A stretch of 64,000 bases of DNA, taken from NCBI RefSeq assembly GCF_905220415.1, contig NC_059568.1:8866001-8930000 (forward strand), in the 5' to 3' direction. This DNA is from Colias croceus (taxonomy: Eukaryota; Arthropoda; Insecta; Lepidoptera; Pieridae). Below, in pieces: positions 22,290 to 33,900 of the stretch. The notes under the pieces were generated by a model. It worked only from the letters and a program-made list of their open reading frames with translations. It did not search any database and was not told the origin of the DNA. The translations under genes were made by a program, and so were the position numbers. Within the stretch, counting starts at the first letter, position 1; each line of letters starts with the position of its first letter.

Positions 22290-22457
22290 TAGCGGTCCGC
22301 CCCGGCTTCGCCCGTGGTACATATTAACGTTTTCTCTACATAAGAACCATCCTCGTACTTCAAGGAATATAATAAAAAAAGAATTATCGAAATCGGTTCA
22401 GCCGTTCTCGAGTTATGGAATTACAACGAAAAGTGGCATTGATTTTTATATATTAGA
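22290..22457 (-). mobile_element. LINE/SINE tail fragment, inverted copy of the 14.6 kb family
   Basis: It begins ACTAGCGGTCCGCCCCGGCT on + and contains the reverse complement of GAACGGCTGAACCGATTTC, matching 14585-14742 in opposite orientation. No coding frame. Confidence 0.6.
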
Positions 22458-22655
22458 TTCGTTTCATTGCTTTTTTAGTCTTTAGAGCTGATATGATGAG
22501 AGTTATGTCTGGTTTTCCGGCTAATCTCAAGAACACAGATTTTTCACACAGATGTATCATGCAGGAGTAACTTTGCTATTTTTTTACCGATATTACCACA
22601 GGAAGATTAGGATTAAAAGGAAAACTCACTGCGAGGGGCAGCTATCTAAATAAAA

Positions 22656-23233
22656 TAGTTCAGGATACATCGCCCATTTTTGCAAGTGACTACTATCAAG
22701 CTGATTTTCCGTTTGTAGCTTTATTTTGATGAGACACCGAATAATTTCGTGTACGAAACTCTCGATTGTGGTAGCTAACAGAGATAACAAGGATAAAAAA
22801 TTTTGATTTGATGGTTCTCAAATATTTATTACGCAATTTGTAGGACAATAATATGTCTGTTGAATTATATAAACATTAACTAAGTGAAAACAAAAAATCA
22901 GCTTGTTAGTAATCATTTATGATGACCTCGTTATCGATACACTTTGGAAAGGGGGACTCTTTGAACCAACCATAGATTTTGTAGGACAAATATTTTTTCG
23001 AATAATTTATGTAATTATCTTGAGATTGAACAAAAAAAATTCAGTTAGTAATAAATATTTGAGAACCATCAAATCAAAAATTTGTATCCTTGTTATCTCT
23101 GTTAGCTACCACAATCGAGACTTTCGTACACGAAATTATTGGGCGTCTCATCAAAATAAAGCTACAAACGGAAAATTAGCTTGATAGTAGTCACTTGCAA
23201 AAATGGGCGATGTATCCTGAACACCCTGAACTA
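22656..23233. mobile_element. Foldback MITE with 175-bp arms
   Basis: Arms 22658-22832 and 23048-23222 are near-perfect reverse complements (left start GTTCAGGATACATCGCCC). A 215-bp unique centre lies between. The right end carries an extra GTGTTCAGG-type step relative to the left, a small tandem change at the terminus. There is no transposase. Confidence 0.85.
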
Positions 23234-24239
23234 AAAGTCCCAAGCTGAATTTGAATAGAATAAACACCACCTCAAACGCCACCTAGTGAGATTTTAAAAA
23301 ACTAATAGGGCGTGGACATGACAAGTATAGTATAAGTATAGCATAGGTTTACTAGATGGCGCTTATCAAGATGGCTCATAATAAAAATAAACATTTTATT
23401 GTTATTTCATTCATATCATTGATGGGCAAAACACTAGTCATTACGCAGTAGGTATAATAGAAATACAGAATACTTATTTTCCTAGAAGACTACCCTGTTT
23501 CCACATCATGATAGATGTTTTTGTTCTAGTTACTTATTTATGAACACACAACAAAAATTATAAAAAAAATTTACTCTTCATGAAGTAGATATTCTAACTT
23601 TAAAAACCCATGAATACTTGTGCGACTTTCATTTTATACTTACATTAAATTACTACTATATAATATGAATACATACAAATTAGAAACAACTAATTACAAT
23701 TTTAAAGTTTACTAGTACCTGCTCACTACGTTTTTAGTACCAGCACATTTCTATTCTGTTAGGCCAGTAGGTGAACTTGAACCACAATAGAATTGAGAAC
23801 ATCTAGGTACATTTTTCCTGATGGTTCACACAATATAACCTAGAAAATTACATTAGAAGCTACAAAAAAACAATTCTAACCAACTTCATAATTATTAATT
23901 ACAGATAATTAAATAAAATGCTCTTTGTAAAATAAAATCTACATAATCAATAACCTCGACAAAATTTTGGAGAATTACACTAAACTCCAGGGCAATGTTG
24001 TGAATCTTATTTCCATCTGTTTAAAAAGTAACACATTTTTACTTGATAAGTAGGTAAGTACATAATTAACTTTTAATAAATATGAAACAAGTGCTGTAGC
24101 ACTACTAATATTTTATTAATAAAATATCATTGATCATAAATCACCACTTAACCACCCGTAAATAATATTGTGCATGTTTTACAAATGATTTTTAAATGAC
24201 AATTTGTTTTTGTGATAGTTATAGGTAGTTAGTATGCTT
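23234..24239. other. Intergenic, nothing recognised
   Basis: AT-rich sequence between the foldback element and the repeat at 24.2 kb. I see no gene, RNA or clear repeat boundary. Confidence 0.4.
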
Positions 24240-24430
24240 TATACCTTTAACAACAAACCGGGCGAACTCCGTTTCGCCACCAGAGACACCTTTTCTTTGC
24301 TAATAACCCCCCCGGAGCCTGAGACCTCTCCAAAAATTGCAAAACCGTGGAAATCTGTTGGTGTGTTCTGGAGTTATAGCGTCAGGAAGAAAAACCCGAC
24401 TTATTTTTATATGGTAGATCAAACACAGAT
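24240..24430 (+). repeat. Retroposon fragment
   Basis: It contains GGCGAACTCCGTTTCGCCAC and GGAGTTATAGCGTCAGGAAG, phrases I associate with dispersed lepidopteran LINE/SINE tails. The 71-aa frame across it is incidental. Confidence 0.4.
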
Positions 24431-24734
24431 AGTTCACTCTCCACTTTAACAATTAATATTTCTAATCAGAACATTATTTCTTTGTTTTTAATTATATAAA
24501 GTTCAAATACAATTTATACTTTGTATTGTTAGTTGTTATTGGAACTGCATAATAAAGTTTAAATTTTTTTAAATGAAATAAAAATTTAAAACTGATTCCT
24601 ATACCTAACAGAAATTAAATAAAAGTGGAACATGTGAATCTAAAGTACATAAAGTTCATATATTTTAAGGATCGTTTCAGGTGTGATCAATTAGTAACTT
24701 GATGAAAAATAAACAAAATCTACCGTGTACTACA

Positions 24735-24740
24735 TTTATT
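24735..24740 (-). terminator. Poly(A) signal of the NDUFB1 transcript
   Basis: AATAAA on the minus strand, 35 nt after the NDUFB1 stop. It supports the strand and the 3' end of the transcript. Confidence 0.6.
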
Positions 24741-24775
24741 TAACAGAAATATTACATCACAAATTTTAAATAGAT

Positions 24776-24949
24776 TTAGGGCCAGGATGGCGCATCACCT
24801 TCCTTCACTCTACCTCCATAAAGAGCAGATTTATCTCTAAAATTTGTCATTCTCAATGTTTCCTGATCATCCAAGTATTTGCCAATAAAGAATCCAGTCA
24901 TGGGGACAGCGAACCAAACATAGCGAGTTGTAATACCAAAAATAGCCAT
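24776..24949 (-). CDS. NDUFB1: NADH dehydrogenase 1 beta subcomplex subunit 1 (NDUFB1/MNLL)
   Basis: This is an accessory subunit of mitochondrial complex I in the inner membrane (membrane arm). The 57-aa protein starts MAIFGITTRYVWFAVPMTGF and has one membrane helix followed by FIGKYLDDQETLRMTNFRDK and SALYGG, ending APSWP. The family signature G-x2-IG-x-YLD, then E-R-x-T-x-FR(D/N)KS, is present, and vertebrate members are 58 aa. The stop is TAA 24776-24778. The start codon has a good context (AAAATGG). It begins one base after the stop of an upstream ORF on the same strand, so it is probably the second cistron of a dicistronic mRNA. Confidence 0.88.
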   Translation of the reverse strand: MAIFGITTRYVWFAVPMTGFFIGKYLDDQETLRMTNFRDKSALYGGRVKEGDAPSWP

Positions 24950-24950
24950 T

Positions 24951-25073
24951 TTACTCCTTCTTCAGTGCTTTCCACTTTCTAGTGTGGCTCCAATCAAGCC
25001 AGATGAACGTAGCAGCTAGCGTAGGAAATGTGATGCTGACTAAGTTCCTGCGTAGGAACTGTAAAAACGCCAT
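24951..25073 (-). CDS. Unrecognised 40-aa single-TM microprotein, first cistron with NDUFB1
   Basis: The ORF reads MAFLQFLRRNLVSITFPTLA, then ATFIWLDWSHTRKWKALKKE, and stops. It has a short basic N-terminus, one hydrophobic helix (about residues 10-26) and a basic C-terminus, the shape of small inner-membrane or assembly proteins. I do not recognise a family. The ATG lies 5 nt after a splice acceptor (minus ...TTTGTAG at 25078-25084). Its context is weak (T at -3), which would allow leaky scanning to NDUFB1. The stop and the next ATG are TAA-A-ATG. No other in-frame stop lies within it, and its layout strongly suggests a real product. Confidence 0.65.
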   Translation of the reverse strand: MAFLQFLRRNLVSITFPTLAATFIWLDWSHTRKWKALKKE

Positions 25074-25077
25074 ATAC

Positions 25078-25805
25078 CTACAAACCATTAACATAAAATT
25101 TAATCAGCCATTCTTGTTCTTATTGGAATATGAACAATTTTCTGTTTAGTAGTTTAACTATTAGTTTATATTATTCTCTACCTTAAAAAGTGACTTACAA
25201 TAATAAGAAATAGTTATGAAATAATGATATCTGTTTATTACTGCCTATATGGTGCATGTATTAGTTAATAACTATTGAACTAATGCAGCAATATCATAGC
25301 AACGCAAATTTTAACTTTACTTTGACTATAATGTTTGGATAAATTTGAGTAGCTTTGGTTTTTTTTTTGTGATTAATAAAATAAGACAATTAGAAGTTTC
25401 TATTTGACGGAATAAGGACTAGAATAGAATTAGGATTAATTTTCATCGGAACTCGTGTAAAAATCGCATTTAGCTATGTAAACAATTCCATTAGTAAATG
25501 TTATGTAATGTTTTATGTATTTTAGTAATTCGTACTACTTGCTTACTTAGCATATTACTATCGTTTTAATGATATTTATGGAAACTAATCGTAGTATATT
25601 TTAATACTTTTGCACAAAATACCAAATAAAAACCGAAATAAGGCAAATTACTGTTAAAAATATTATTAAATTACGAATTATGATAATGCAGCTACAATAT
25701 TTACAATTTGATGATATTGAAATAAAATGGAATCTTAGTTATTTTAGATAAGTTTTTAGATGAGAATATGGATGAAAAATACAAAAAAAATAATTAAAAA
25801 CTAAC
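25078..25805 (-). other. 5' UTR intron of the NDUFB1 dicistron
   Basis: On the minus strand a donor ATAG|GTTAGT sits at 25806/25805 and an acceptor TTTGTAG|G at 25078/25077. The resulting 728-bp intron would put a short 5' UTR exon at about 25806-25900. No coding sequence lies inside. Confidence 0.5.
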
Positions 25806-27775
25806 CTATGTTTCGAATGACGATTGACGTCTCGCAAATCCAATATATATTAATACCAACATAACGGATCTACACCTATTAAGTACCTGTGCCACAGACC
25901 ACAGAGCAAGTAATCCACAGACCTGTGCCCTGAGCCTGTGCCTATTACTTATTGTTACAGATTATAGACCTCAGATTGCTCTGAGTTATAGACTATGGTC
26001 ATCGTGTTACAGATTATTAATATTTCTCTTATTTCCATAACACAATATTATGATATTTTGATTTATATAGGTTAAATCCTTAGTTTTATTAGATTTTATA
26101 AATATTGCCTACATCATAAAAAAATACCGTGTGTGGCGAACGCATGTAAGTGTAACTTCTTTGACAAGATTCAAACCAATTCAAACATACCAAACCAAAA
26201 TGTTCTTACTGTTCTGTGGCTGGCAGCATAGTACCTAGGTATAGTCTTGGGTTTACAAAAAGTAACAAAATGACGATCAGTTACTTTTAGTAGCATCATT
26301 GTTCTATTTAATTATTAATAAAAATAAAATAAAACATACATGTATATTGGGTTTATCCACTCAGTTGCAGAAGATTGCATGACAGCCAATTTCACATGAA
26401 ACATGTATATAATACAAATACAATGCGTTTCATTATAGAAACGAATCTTAAATGGCGGCGCTTATCATTCCCTCTCGCTGACGATGCTTATGCAAAAAAA
26501 TAGGGTAAAGTAATGTCACTAAAATGTAATTTATTTTATTTTTCCTATAATATATTTTTTTATCATAAATTTACAATGACAATTATGTATTTTCGATAAT
26601 AAAATAAAAATTTTCAATTTACGTAATCAAATTTTCCATTTCTGTCATCTTGTCTTACCGTGCAAAATAAACGCGTGCATCCTCCACGGCAACCGTTCAA
26701 TATCTGATGGAAATTTGTGATAGATGTGCAAATATACAAAACCTTCTTGGTATACATATATACCAAGAAGGTTTGGTATATATACAAAATGTATGGAAAA
26801 GCTACCTTCCGAATTTCTGATCAGAAAAATTCTGACGTCCGATCCTTTGCATCGGCACCCATCAGAAGTGGACATCAGAAACGTCAAAATTCTGATTGTA
26901 TATGGAGTCCCTAACAAAATGTATTAAAAGAGTGCGTCCGGCGGGCATCAGAAATTTTCTGATAGAAAAATTGCCGATGTGCGATCCCCCTTAAGTAGCA
27001 CTGTATCTTTTCAAGTGGCTAGTGGTGGCTACGAACCGTATTTCGTCTCAATGGACTATGAAAGATGTTTTAAAACTTATAAAGTTACATGTTATATTTT
27101 TTTAGAACTAAATTATCACCACATAACACTCTTTTTTCTTGCAAGCTTGTATAAAAACTTACCAGACTGGCAGCTATTCAAAGGTTCTTATAAAAGAAAT
27201 CTAGTTAAATATATATTAAATAATGAGTTTAATTCTGTGGTTTAATTATTACTAAGTATTAATCATAAGCCTTGGAAAAAATAAAAGAATTAATATATTA
27301 TTTTAAGAAAATAAATTTACACAGCTTTATATAATAATAATATTACATGAAGACTATGTATTTCAATCTTATTTAAGCTGTGCCTTTGTTAAGTATTTAA
27401 TTATATTATAATATTTTATTTATTTTAGAATTACGTGAGAATTACTAATGTATTTATAATAATAATTAATAATCTGTATTAATTTAAAGATACATGGTAA
27501 CATATAGTATGTTGGCACTACTGGAAATTGCCCCAGCCTAGCAAGGGGAAAGGGGACAAAAGGAATCGAGGACGAATCACGTTCGAGCGAAGCGAATGCC
27601 CTCGTCATCGTGTGCGGTTCCTCTTGAAGTTGGATTTTGTTGCAGTGGGGTGTTAAAATTATGTTAATTTTGAAGTGAACAACAGTATTGGTGATGTTGA
27701 CCTTAGGATTGTCTTTAGTTCGCCTAAAAACTGTAAAAGAACCTAAATTCACCGTAGTAATCCGTCGAAAATCGA
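25806..27775. promoter_or_regulatory. Divergent intergenic region between NDUFB1 and CNOT1
   Basis: Both flanking genes are transcribed away from this 2 kb. It includes a 16-bp hairpin (26739-26774), a repeat-like block with several TCAGAA/TTCTGA phrases (26800-26990), and a GC-richer stretch at 27530-27640 that probably belongs to the CNOT1 promoter or 5' UTR. No TATA box is assigned. Confidence 0.45.
26739..26774. repeat. 16-bp perfect hairpin with 4-nt loop
   Basis: AAACCTTCTTGGTATA (26739-26754) and its exact reverse complement (26759-26774) are separated by cata. Outside the arms the sequence is unpaired. Confidence 0.85.
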
Positions 27776-27803
27776 GAAAGCTTCAAACGTGTTTGAAGCT
27801 TTC
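27776..27803 (+). promoter_or_regulatory. Stem-loop in the CNOT1 5' UTR
   Basis: GAAAGCTTCAAAC (27776-27788) pairs exactly with GTTTGAAGCTTTC (27791-27803), two bases apart. The 3' side ends 20 nt before the CNOT1 ATG at 27824. If transcribed, this would form a stable hairpin of about 12 bp near the start codon. A regulatory role is inference. Confidence 0.6.
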
Positions 27804-27823
27804 GGTTTCGCATTAATGGAACT

Positions 27824-27925
27824 ATGAACCTGGACCCTTTAACGTTTAGCTTATTACAAATCAATAATCTCGTTGTTAATTTAAATAAGAAGAACTTTAA
27901 GCAGACAAGTCAAGAGTTAACGCAG
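27824..27925 (+). CDS. CNOT1: CNOT1 exon 1 (residues 1-34)
   Basis: It encodes MNLDPLTFSLLQINNLVVNL and the next 14 residues, ending at gtgaga. Human CNOT1 starts with the same MNLD motif and breaks at the same place (before IVN). That conservation fixes the start codon. Confidence 0.93.
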
Positions 27926-30900
27926 GTGAGAAATATTGTATTTGAATTGTCTTTGTTTTTCATTTGTCGCCATATTGTGAACGGAAACCACGAGTTAGCT
28001 TTGTAAGGATTTTTTATTTTTATGTAATTTGTTATGAATTGCTATATGTGTTGCATATGCATTGTTGTTGCAAAGCGCCTTCTTGCCAAATACTCAGTTA
28101 TATTTGCGTGTGATGTCTGAAAACGTGACGTAAAGTGAAATTGATAAGCAACACGTCTGCGCGATTTACTGTGTATTGTGTGGTAATTGTGCGATGTATT
28201 ACACATTTAAGTACTTGTTTTTATATTTATGTGTAGCATCACGCCATTACGTTAACGAACTATCGATATTAACGTATGGTAACTAGTCCTTATTGATTCA
28301 TTCTATTAAAATCCGCGTTTTGAAGAATCATGTTATAATCGTTATGCTTTTGAGGGTATTAATAAAACCGTTACATATTTCAATTGGAGGACTGAAAAAT
28401 AATTTGGGTACATACAATATAAAATGGACACAACGAAATGGCTTATTTTTAACTTTTTTTTTAAATACCCCTAATAAATTTTAAAATTTGTAAAAAGCCT
28501 TGACTTACTTCAAGAGCATATTTGAGTTTTGCCCTTGTTATCCACTTCAATACAAAGGTCTTCAATTTAAAACCTGTGATTTTAATATTATTACAGTATT
28601 TATTTTAAATTATTATGAATAATCTGATTAAGCTGGATATACCTAAATGAATGAGTCAAACAGTCAAACGAATCATTAGGCTTTAAACTTTTAAATGTAC
28701 AACATACATAAAATTAGTAGGTACATTCACAACATATTTGAATTTAAACTATTAGTCAAGAAAATGTATATTTTGCATATTGATAACTTCCACAACATGC
28801 ATAATAGCTTTCACTTAAGAATGGCAGGGTAACTAAGTTTCCTGCCAGTTCATATTGGATTATCGTTAAGAGAACATTTTTTAATTGGAATAAAAAGATA
28901 TTTAATTGAGGGTAGTTTGATATTTTCAGCAAAGCACATGGTTGAATACCATGTGCTTTGATCATTTTCATTTCATTAATTCTAACTGTTAGGTACATTT
29001 TATAATTAACTGAAATAGACCATGTTATTACAAGTTATAGACTACAAGCCCGCATAGGAAAAAAATATGGGTCAAATGAACCACCAGGGGACATATCTAG
29101 AAGGATAGAAGAGCATAAAATAATAAGATTCATCACTATGCCGTCACTTGTAAGCTGGTCCAACTGAGTGCAGATGAGAATTGAAAAGTACAGGTAGACT
29201 CGGTAAATTTTGGTCATATATTTTTGTACGGCATTCTTAACCATCGTTAGATCCATTAAAAATAATAAGAAACCGCTCAGTGCCGTACAAAAATGGTGGT
29301 CCACAAAGTCGGAATTTTTATTTAATTTCCGAGAGTTACCGAGGGTAAATTTGGTCATTTGACCATGTACGGCATCTGTGTCATACTATGCCTATACTGC
29401 TTTTAATCCATTATTCCGCAACGCCGTACAAAAATCATGGGGACAAGGGGAAAAATCGAGAGTTGTAATCCCCTCTCTTTCCCCACTCCAGGGGGTCATT
29501 TGACACAACACGAAATAAATTTATTTTTAAAGTATTTTATGCATAGATAATATTTTTTCATGTGCCGTACATTTTCGTTGGTTCAAAGGGGAAAAATCTG
29601 AAAAAGAAAAAAATCCATATAACGAAATGTTTGCTTTATATTTTGATAATAAAATATAAATATACATTAATATTAAGAAGCTCGAGGTGGTTAATTATCA
29701 CCAGTCAGGTAGAATGGACTCCGTTAAATTGATGAACTAATAAAGAAGCTATGAACGAAAAGATGTGAATTATATGCAATCAGCCCATGAATACAGGTAA
29801 AGTCACAAGCAAATGCTAGTAATATATACATATTCAAAATGTACAAGTAAAGCGCTTTCAAATGATACCAAACACGGTATATTTATCTTAACTTTATTTT
29901 TTACTCTGTAGGTATGTTTTGTCCGCTAGAGGGCGCCACATTAGATTTTGTGAAACCCCATATAGCCTTTAGCTAGCTGGTCGCTGGTTATCCAGTGAAC
30001 AATTCAGACGCTTCTAATGATATGTCATTTGTCGAATTCTGATAAGTAGTTTAGAAGTTACGAGGGAATAGATGAACATACATACATGACCTGTCAAAAT
30101 CATAACCCTCCTTTTGCTTTGCCGTAGTTGGGTAAAAATATTTTAATGCCGTACTGTATCAAATGGCCATAAAGCACCCTTAAAATTGTAGCTTTCGTCG
30201 CTTTCATCAGCCTAAAAGATGTGGTCTGCACAAAAATGTACGGCATCGTTTTTTCCTAATTTATCTATGTTAATACTATTTAAAACAACGAATAAAGTGT
30301 AGAAAACTATTATATTTCATTAATCTACGATGTTTAAACTTTTACAAAATTTCTGTTTTTGCATTTCTCTATAACTTTTTTAGAACGGTTTCTTTTGAAC
30401 GGCAATACTATACAACGATTGAATTTTACAATATCATGTTAAAAAAAAAGTTCCCGTACAGGGTCAAATGACCTTACAGCTCTTTATATCAAGAATTCGA
30501 TGAAATTAAGATGATTATTGGTATACATTTAAAAGAACAATTATTTTTTGACGGCATTGCTTTTAATAGTACTTTTGAATGCTAGATAATGTTTTGGAAC
30601 CGAAGCCGTACTTAGTCAAATGACCCCCTGGAGTGGGGAAAGAGAGGGGATTGCAACTCTCGATTTTTTCCCCTTGTCCCCATGATTTTTGTACGGCGTT
30701 GCGGAATAATGGATTAAAAGCAGTATAGGCATAGTATAACACAGATGCCGTACATGGTCAAATGATCAAATTTACCCTCGGTAACTCTCGGAATTTAAAT
30801 AAAAATTCCGACTTTGTGGACCACCATTTTTGTACGGCACTGAGCGGTTTCTTATTATTTTTAATGGATCTATCGATGGTTAAGAATGCCGTACAAAAAT

Positions 30901-33900
30901 ATATGACCAAAATTTACCGAGTCTACCTGTACTTTTCAATTCCCATCTGCACTCAGTTGGACAGCTTACAAGTGACGGCATAGTGATGAATCTTATTATT
31001 TTATGCTCTTCTATCGTTCTAGATATGTCCCCTGGTGGTTCATTTGACCCATATTTTTTTCCTATGCGGGCTTGTAGTCTATTATTATAAAGTTTAAAAG
31101 GGAACAAAAACAAATAATGCTCAGTTGTCAGTAAAATTAAAACACTTTTTTAAAAATAATACAATATTACAATATTATTATGTTAGTTATTACTTATTTG
31201 TGCATATTCTGTTGGTTTTGAATAAAGTAACTATTACTAAGTACAAAAATAATTATAGATGCATGTCTATACTACTATTATAAAGCTGAAGAGTTTGTTT
31301 GTTTGTTTGAATGCTCTAATCTCGGGAACTACGGGTCCGATTTGAAAAATTATTTCGGTGTTAGATAGCCTTTTTAGCGAGGAAGGTTATAGGCTATATA
31401 TCATCACGCTACAACCAACAGGAGTGGAGCCACAGGTGTAAAACCGCACGGAGCAGCTAGTAATAAGATGAAGTTACAAAAACTACAAGCAAAGCGAATT
31501 TTTCTTTATTTAGTTATATATTTTCTTTTGCATTTGAATTGTAAATCTAAACCATTTTAAAATTCACCTTTAGGCACATCTAAAAATTTAATTAAAATCA
31601 GTCCAGCTATTTGGGAGAAGTTCAGTGACAATCACATGCACGGAAACATTTATAAATCCTATAATATGTACATACATTATCATTCATCATCAGCATCATC
31701 AGCCCATATTGTTCACACTGCTGGGACATAAGACTCCTATGAGTGTATATTATCATTATTTTCATAAGATTCTAGTAGAATATCGGAATACTGGGAATTT
31801 AATAAACGCTTGTTAATTTTTTTAATAAGTTTGTTTAATTTATTACTTTGAAACAAAACATTTTTTTTTAGTTTCATTAAAAAATAATCATACCAAATGA
31901 TGGCAATTAATAAGAATGTTTTGTTAAGTGTACATAGTTTACCATTCCAGTAATTTTAATAATTTTCTTTTTTTAAGTAGGAACTCCCAACCGTGTTTGT
32001 AACTTGTATTGGATAAAAAACTTCACATCTCTTTAGATGATTATCAAATAGTTATTTTAATTTTTAATATATACAAAATCATGGATTAGTATACTATAAT
32101 AATAATTTATGATATTAATAATTGCAGTTGTTCATTTAGCTATGAAATACTTATTAATCTGTGCTCTGCTACTTGTGTTGTTTGTCTATGCTTTTCTATG
32201 CTAGCAATATTAAATGCTAGCATAATTTCTTTTACATATTATAATAATCAATGGGGTTAGAGCCTTTACTTTCATTTATCAGTTTAAAAAAATAATATAA
32301 TATGTTTTTAACTGCTTTGTATCCTTCCGCTTGTTGTATTTTTGCTTCTGTCTTTAGAATTATATTTATTGTGAGAATAATAAGGACATATTTTTATTGA
32401 GTATCATTATCATATAAAAGAAATTAAATGTTAATACAGTGGGTAAACTAAAAAATAATTTCAATCCATGACAGTAAAATATATCGTCTCAGCCATTCCT
32501 TTCACAGCTTATCTGATTTGTTATGACTGCTATTTGATTATTAATTATAAAATGTGAATATCTAGATTTACCATAAGTTTTTGCATTGCAAATGTGCATT
32601 TGGTGAAAAAAATGTATTGATGTATCACATTACATTGCTAATGTCTATGTATTGCAATGCAATTAATTATGTTAGATGTATTTTTATGATTGTATGTTCC
32701 GTTACAATGTTCTTATCTCATCCAGATTGTCAACACTCATGGCTTGGAAGCTGAAAATCAACTGCTGAGGTCATTGTTCACTGAAGCTGTGAAGGCATCG
32801 TGGGACAACGATCGCACGGGGACCATTAGCTTCGGCATCCACGCATCTCTTCTTGCTCAGATTCTTGCCTCTCTCCTCAACCATCCAGCCAAATCCACAG
32901 TTGTATGTCGGGCTATTGATAACCCTGCTCGGTCTTTGCAAAAGGTATGTATGAAGTAAAGCGAACTACATTTTCTAGTTCCAGCATGGTAACTTGGATC
33001 TATGACATAAAGAACGCGCAATTTTACATGCTCATCAAATCATGTATGTAGTTGCTTAGAGCCTGCAAGCCTGGCGAGATGCAGATGTACTTATGCATGG
33101 AAAACTATACCATATTATTTTTCATATACATTAGTTATATAGTCGTAAGTTAATTATTAATACTACCAGTGGCCAATATAATTACTTTACTGTTACCTGT
33201 TAAGTAATTATCAAACTTGTCATGAGTAAAACATATAAAACAAGCCAACAATGTCAATATAATGTGTATGTAACGATGATGAAAATAAATTCAGTTAACA
33301 AATCTTGACCAGTTTGTCTTACATTGGTTTTTACAGCATAACATATTATAGTTATTTTGCTTTTAAGTCATTAACATTTAAAATACATATAATTTACTGG
33401 CATTCAATTTTATTTGGAAATGTTGAGAATCTGAATGGAATATGTAAAAATGAGTAGAAATTGGAAACAAACAATTCATCTTTATGTACCTGAATTGAAT
33501 AAAAAACTTTAATAGAGTATTCGACAATAATTAATAATCACACATACACAATTACATTTTGATTCTATAATTTCAATATAGATGAAATTTATTGTTGAAA
33601 TATATTTAATAAAGCATTTATTAGCATGCATTTATTAATAAAATGTTATTAAAAATATGTCCTGGTCATTAACCTAAACTTATTTCCGTTATCCAATCAT
33701 ATGGAATATATAAACTATTCCATTAAAAAAGAAAATGAAATTATAATAAGAGCTTGTATTTGGTGGTACATATAACATATTTTGTTCAGTATGTTTTCTT
33801 TCCTCTCTTAAATATTAAGATTATTTTATAAGTACGATTTTTTATTCATTATGCAACAAAAAAGTTTTATTTCTTCTTTATTATTTATAATTTACATAAT

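Larger units (their letters stand above)
27926..32725. other. CNOT1 intron 1 (4.8 kb)
   Basis: It contains the 2.04 kb foldback element at 29038-31081, a LINE tail at 31267-31466 and a retroposon scrap near 31685-31745. The remainder is AT-rich and unannotated. Confidence 0.6.

Noticed and set aside
29035..29358. 107-aa frame and its mirror at 30762-30983
   Set aside because: They are the two arms of one foldback element. Identical peptides arise from inverted DNA, with no known domain.
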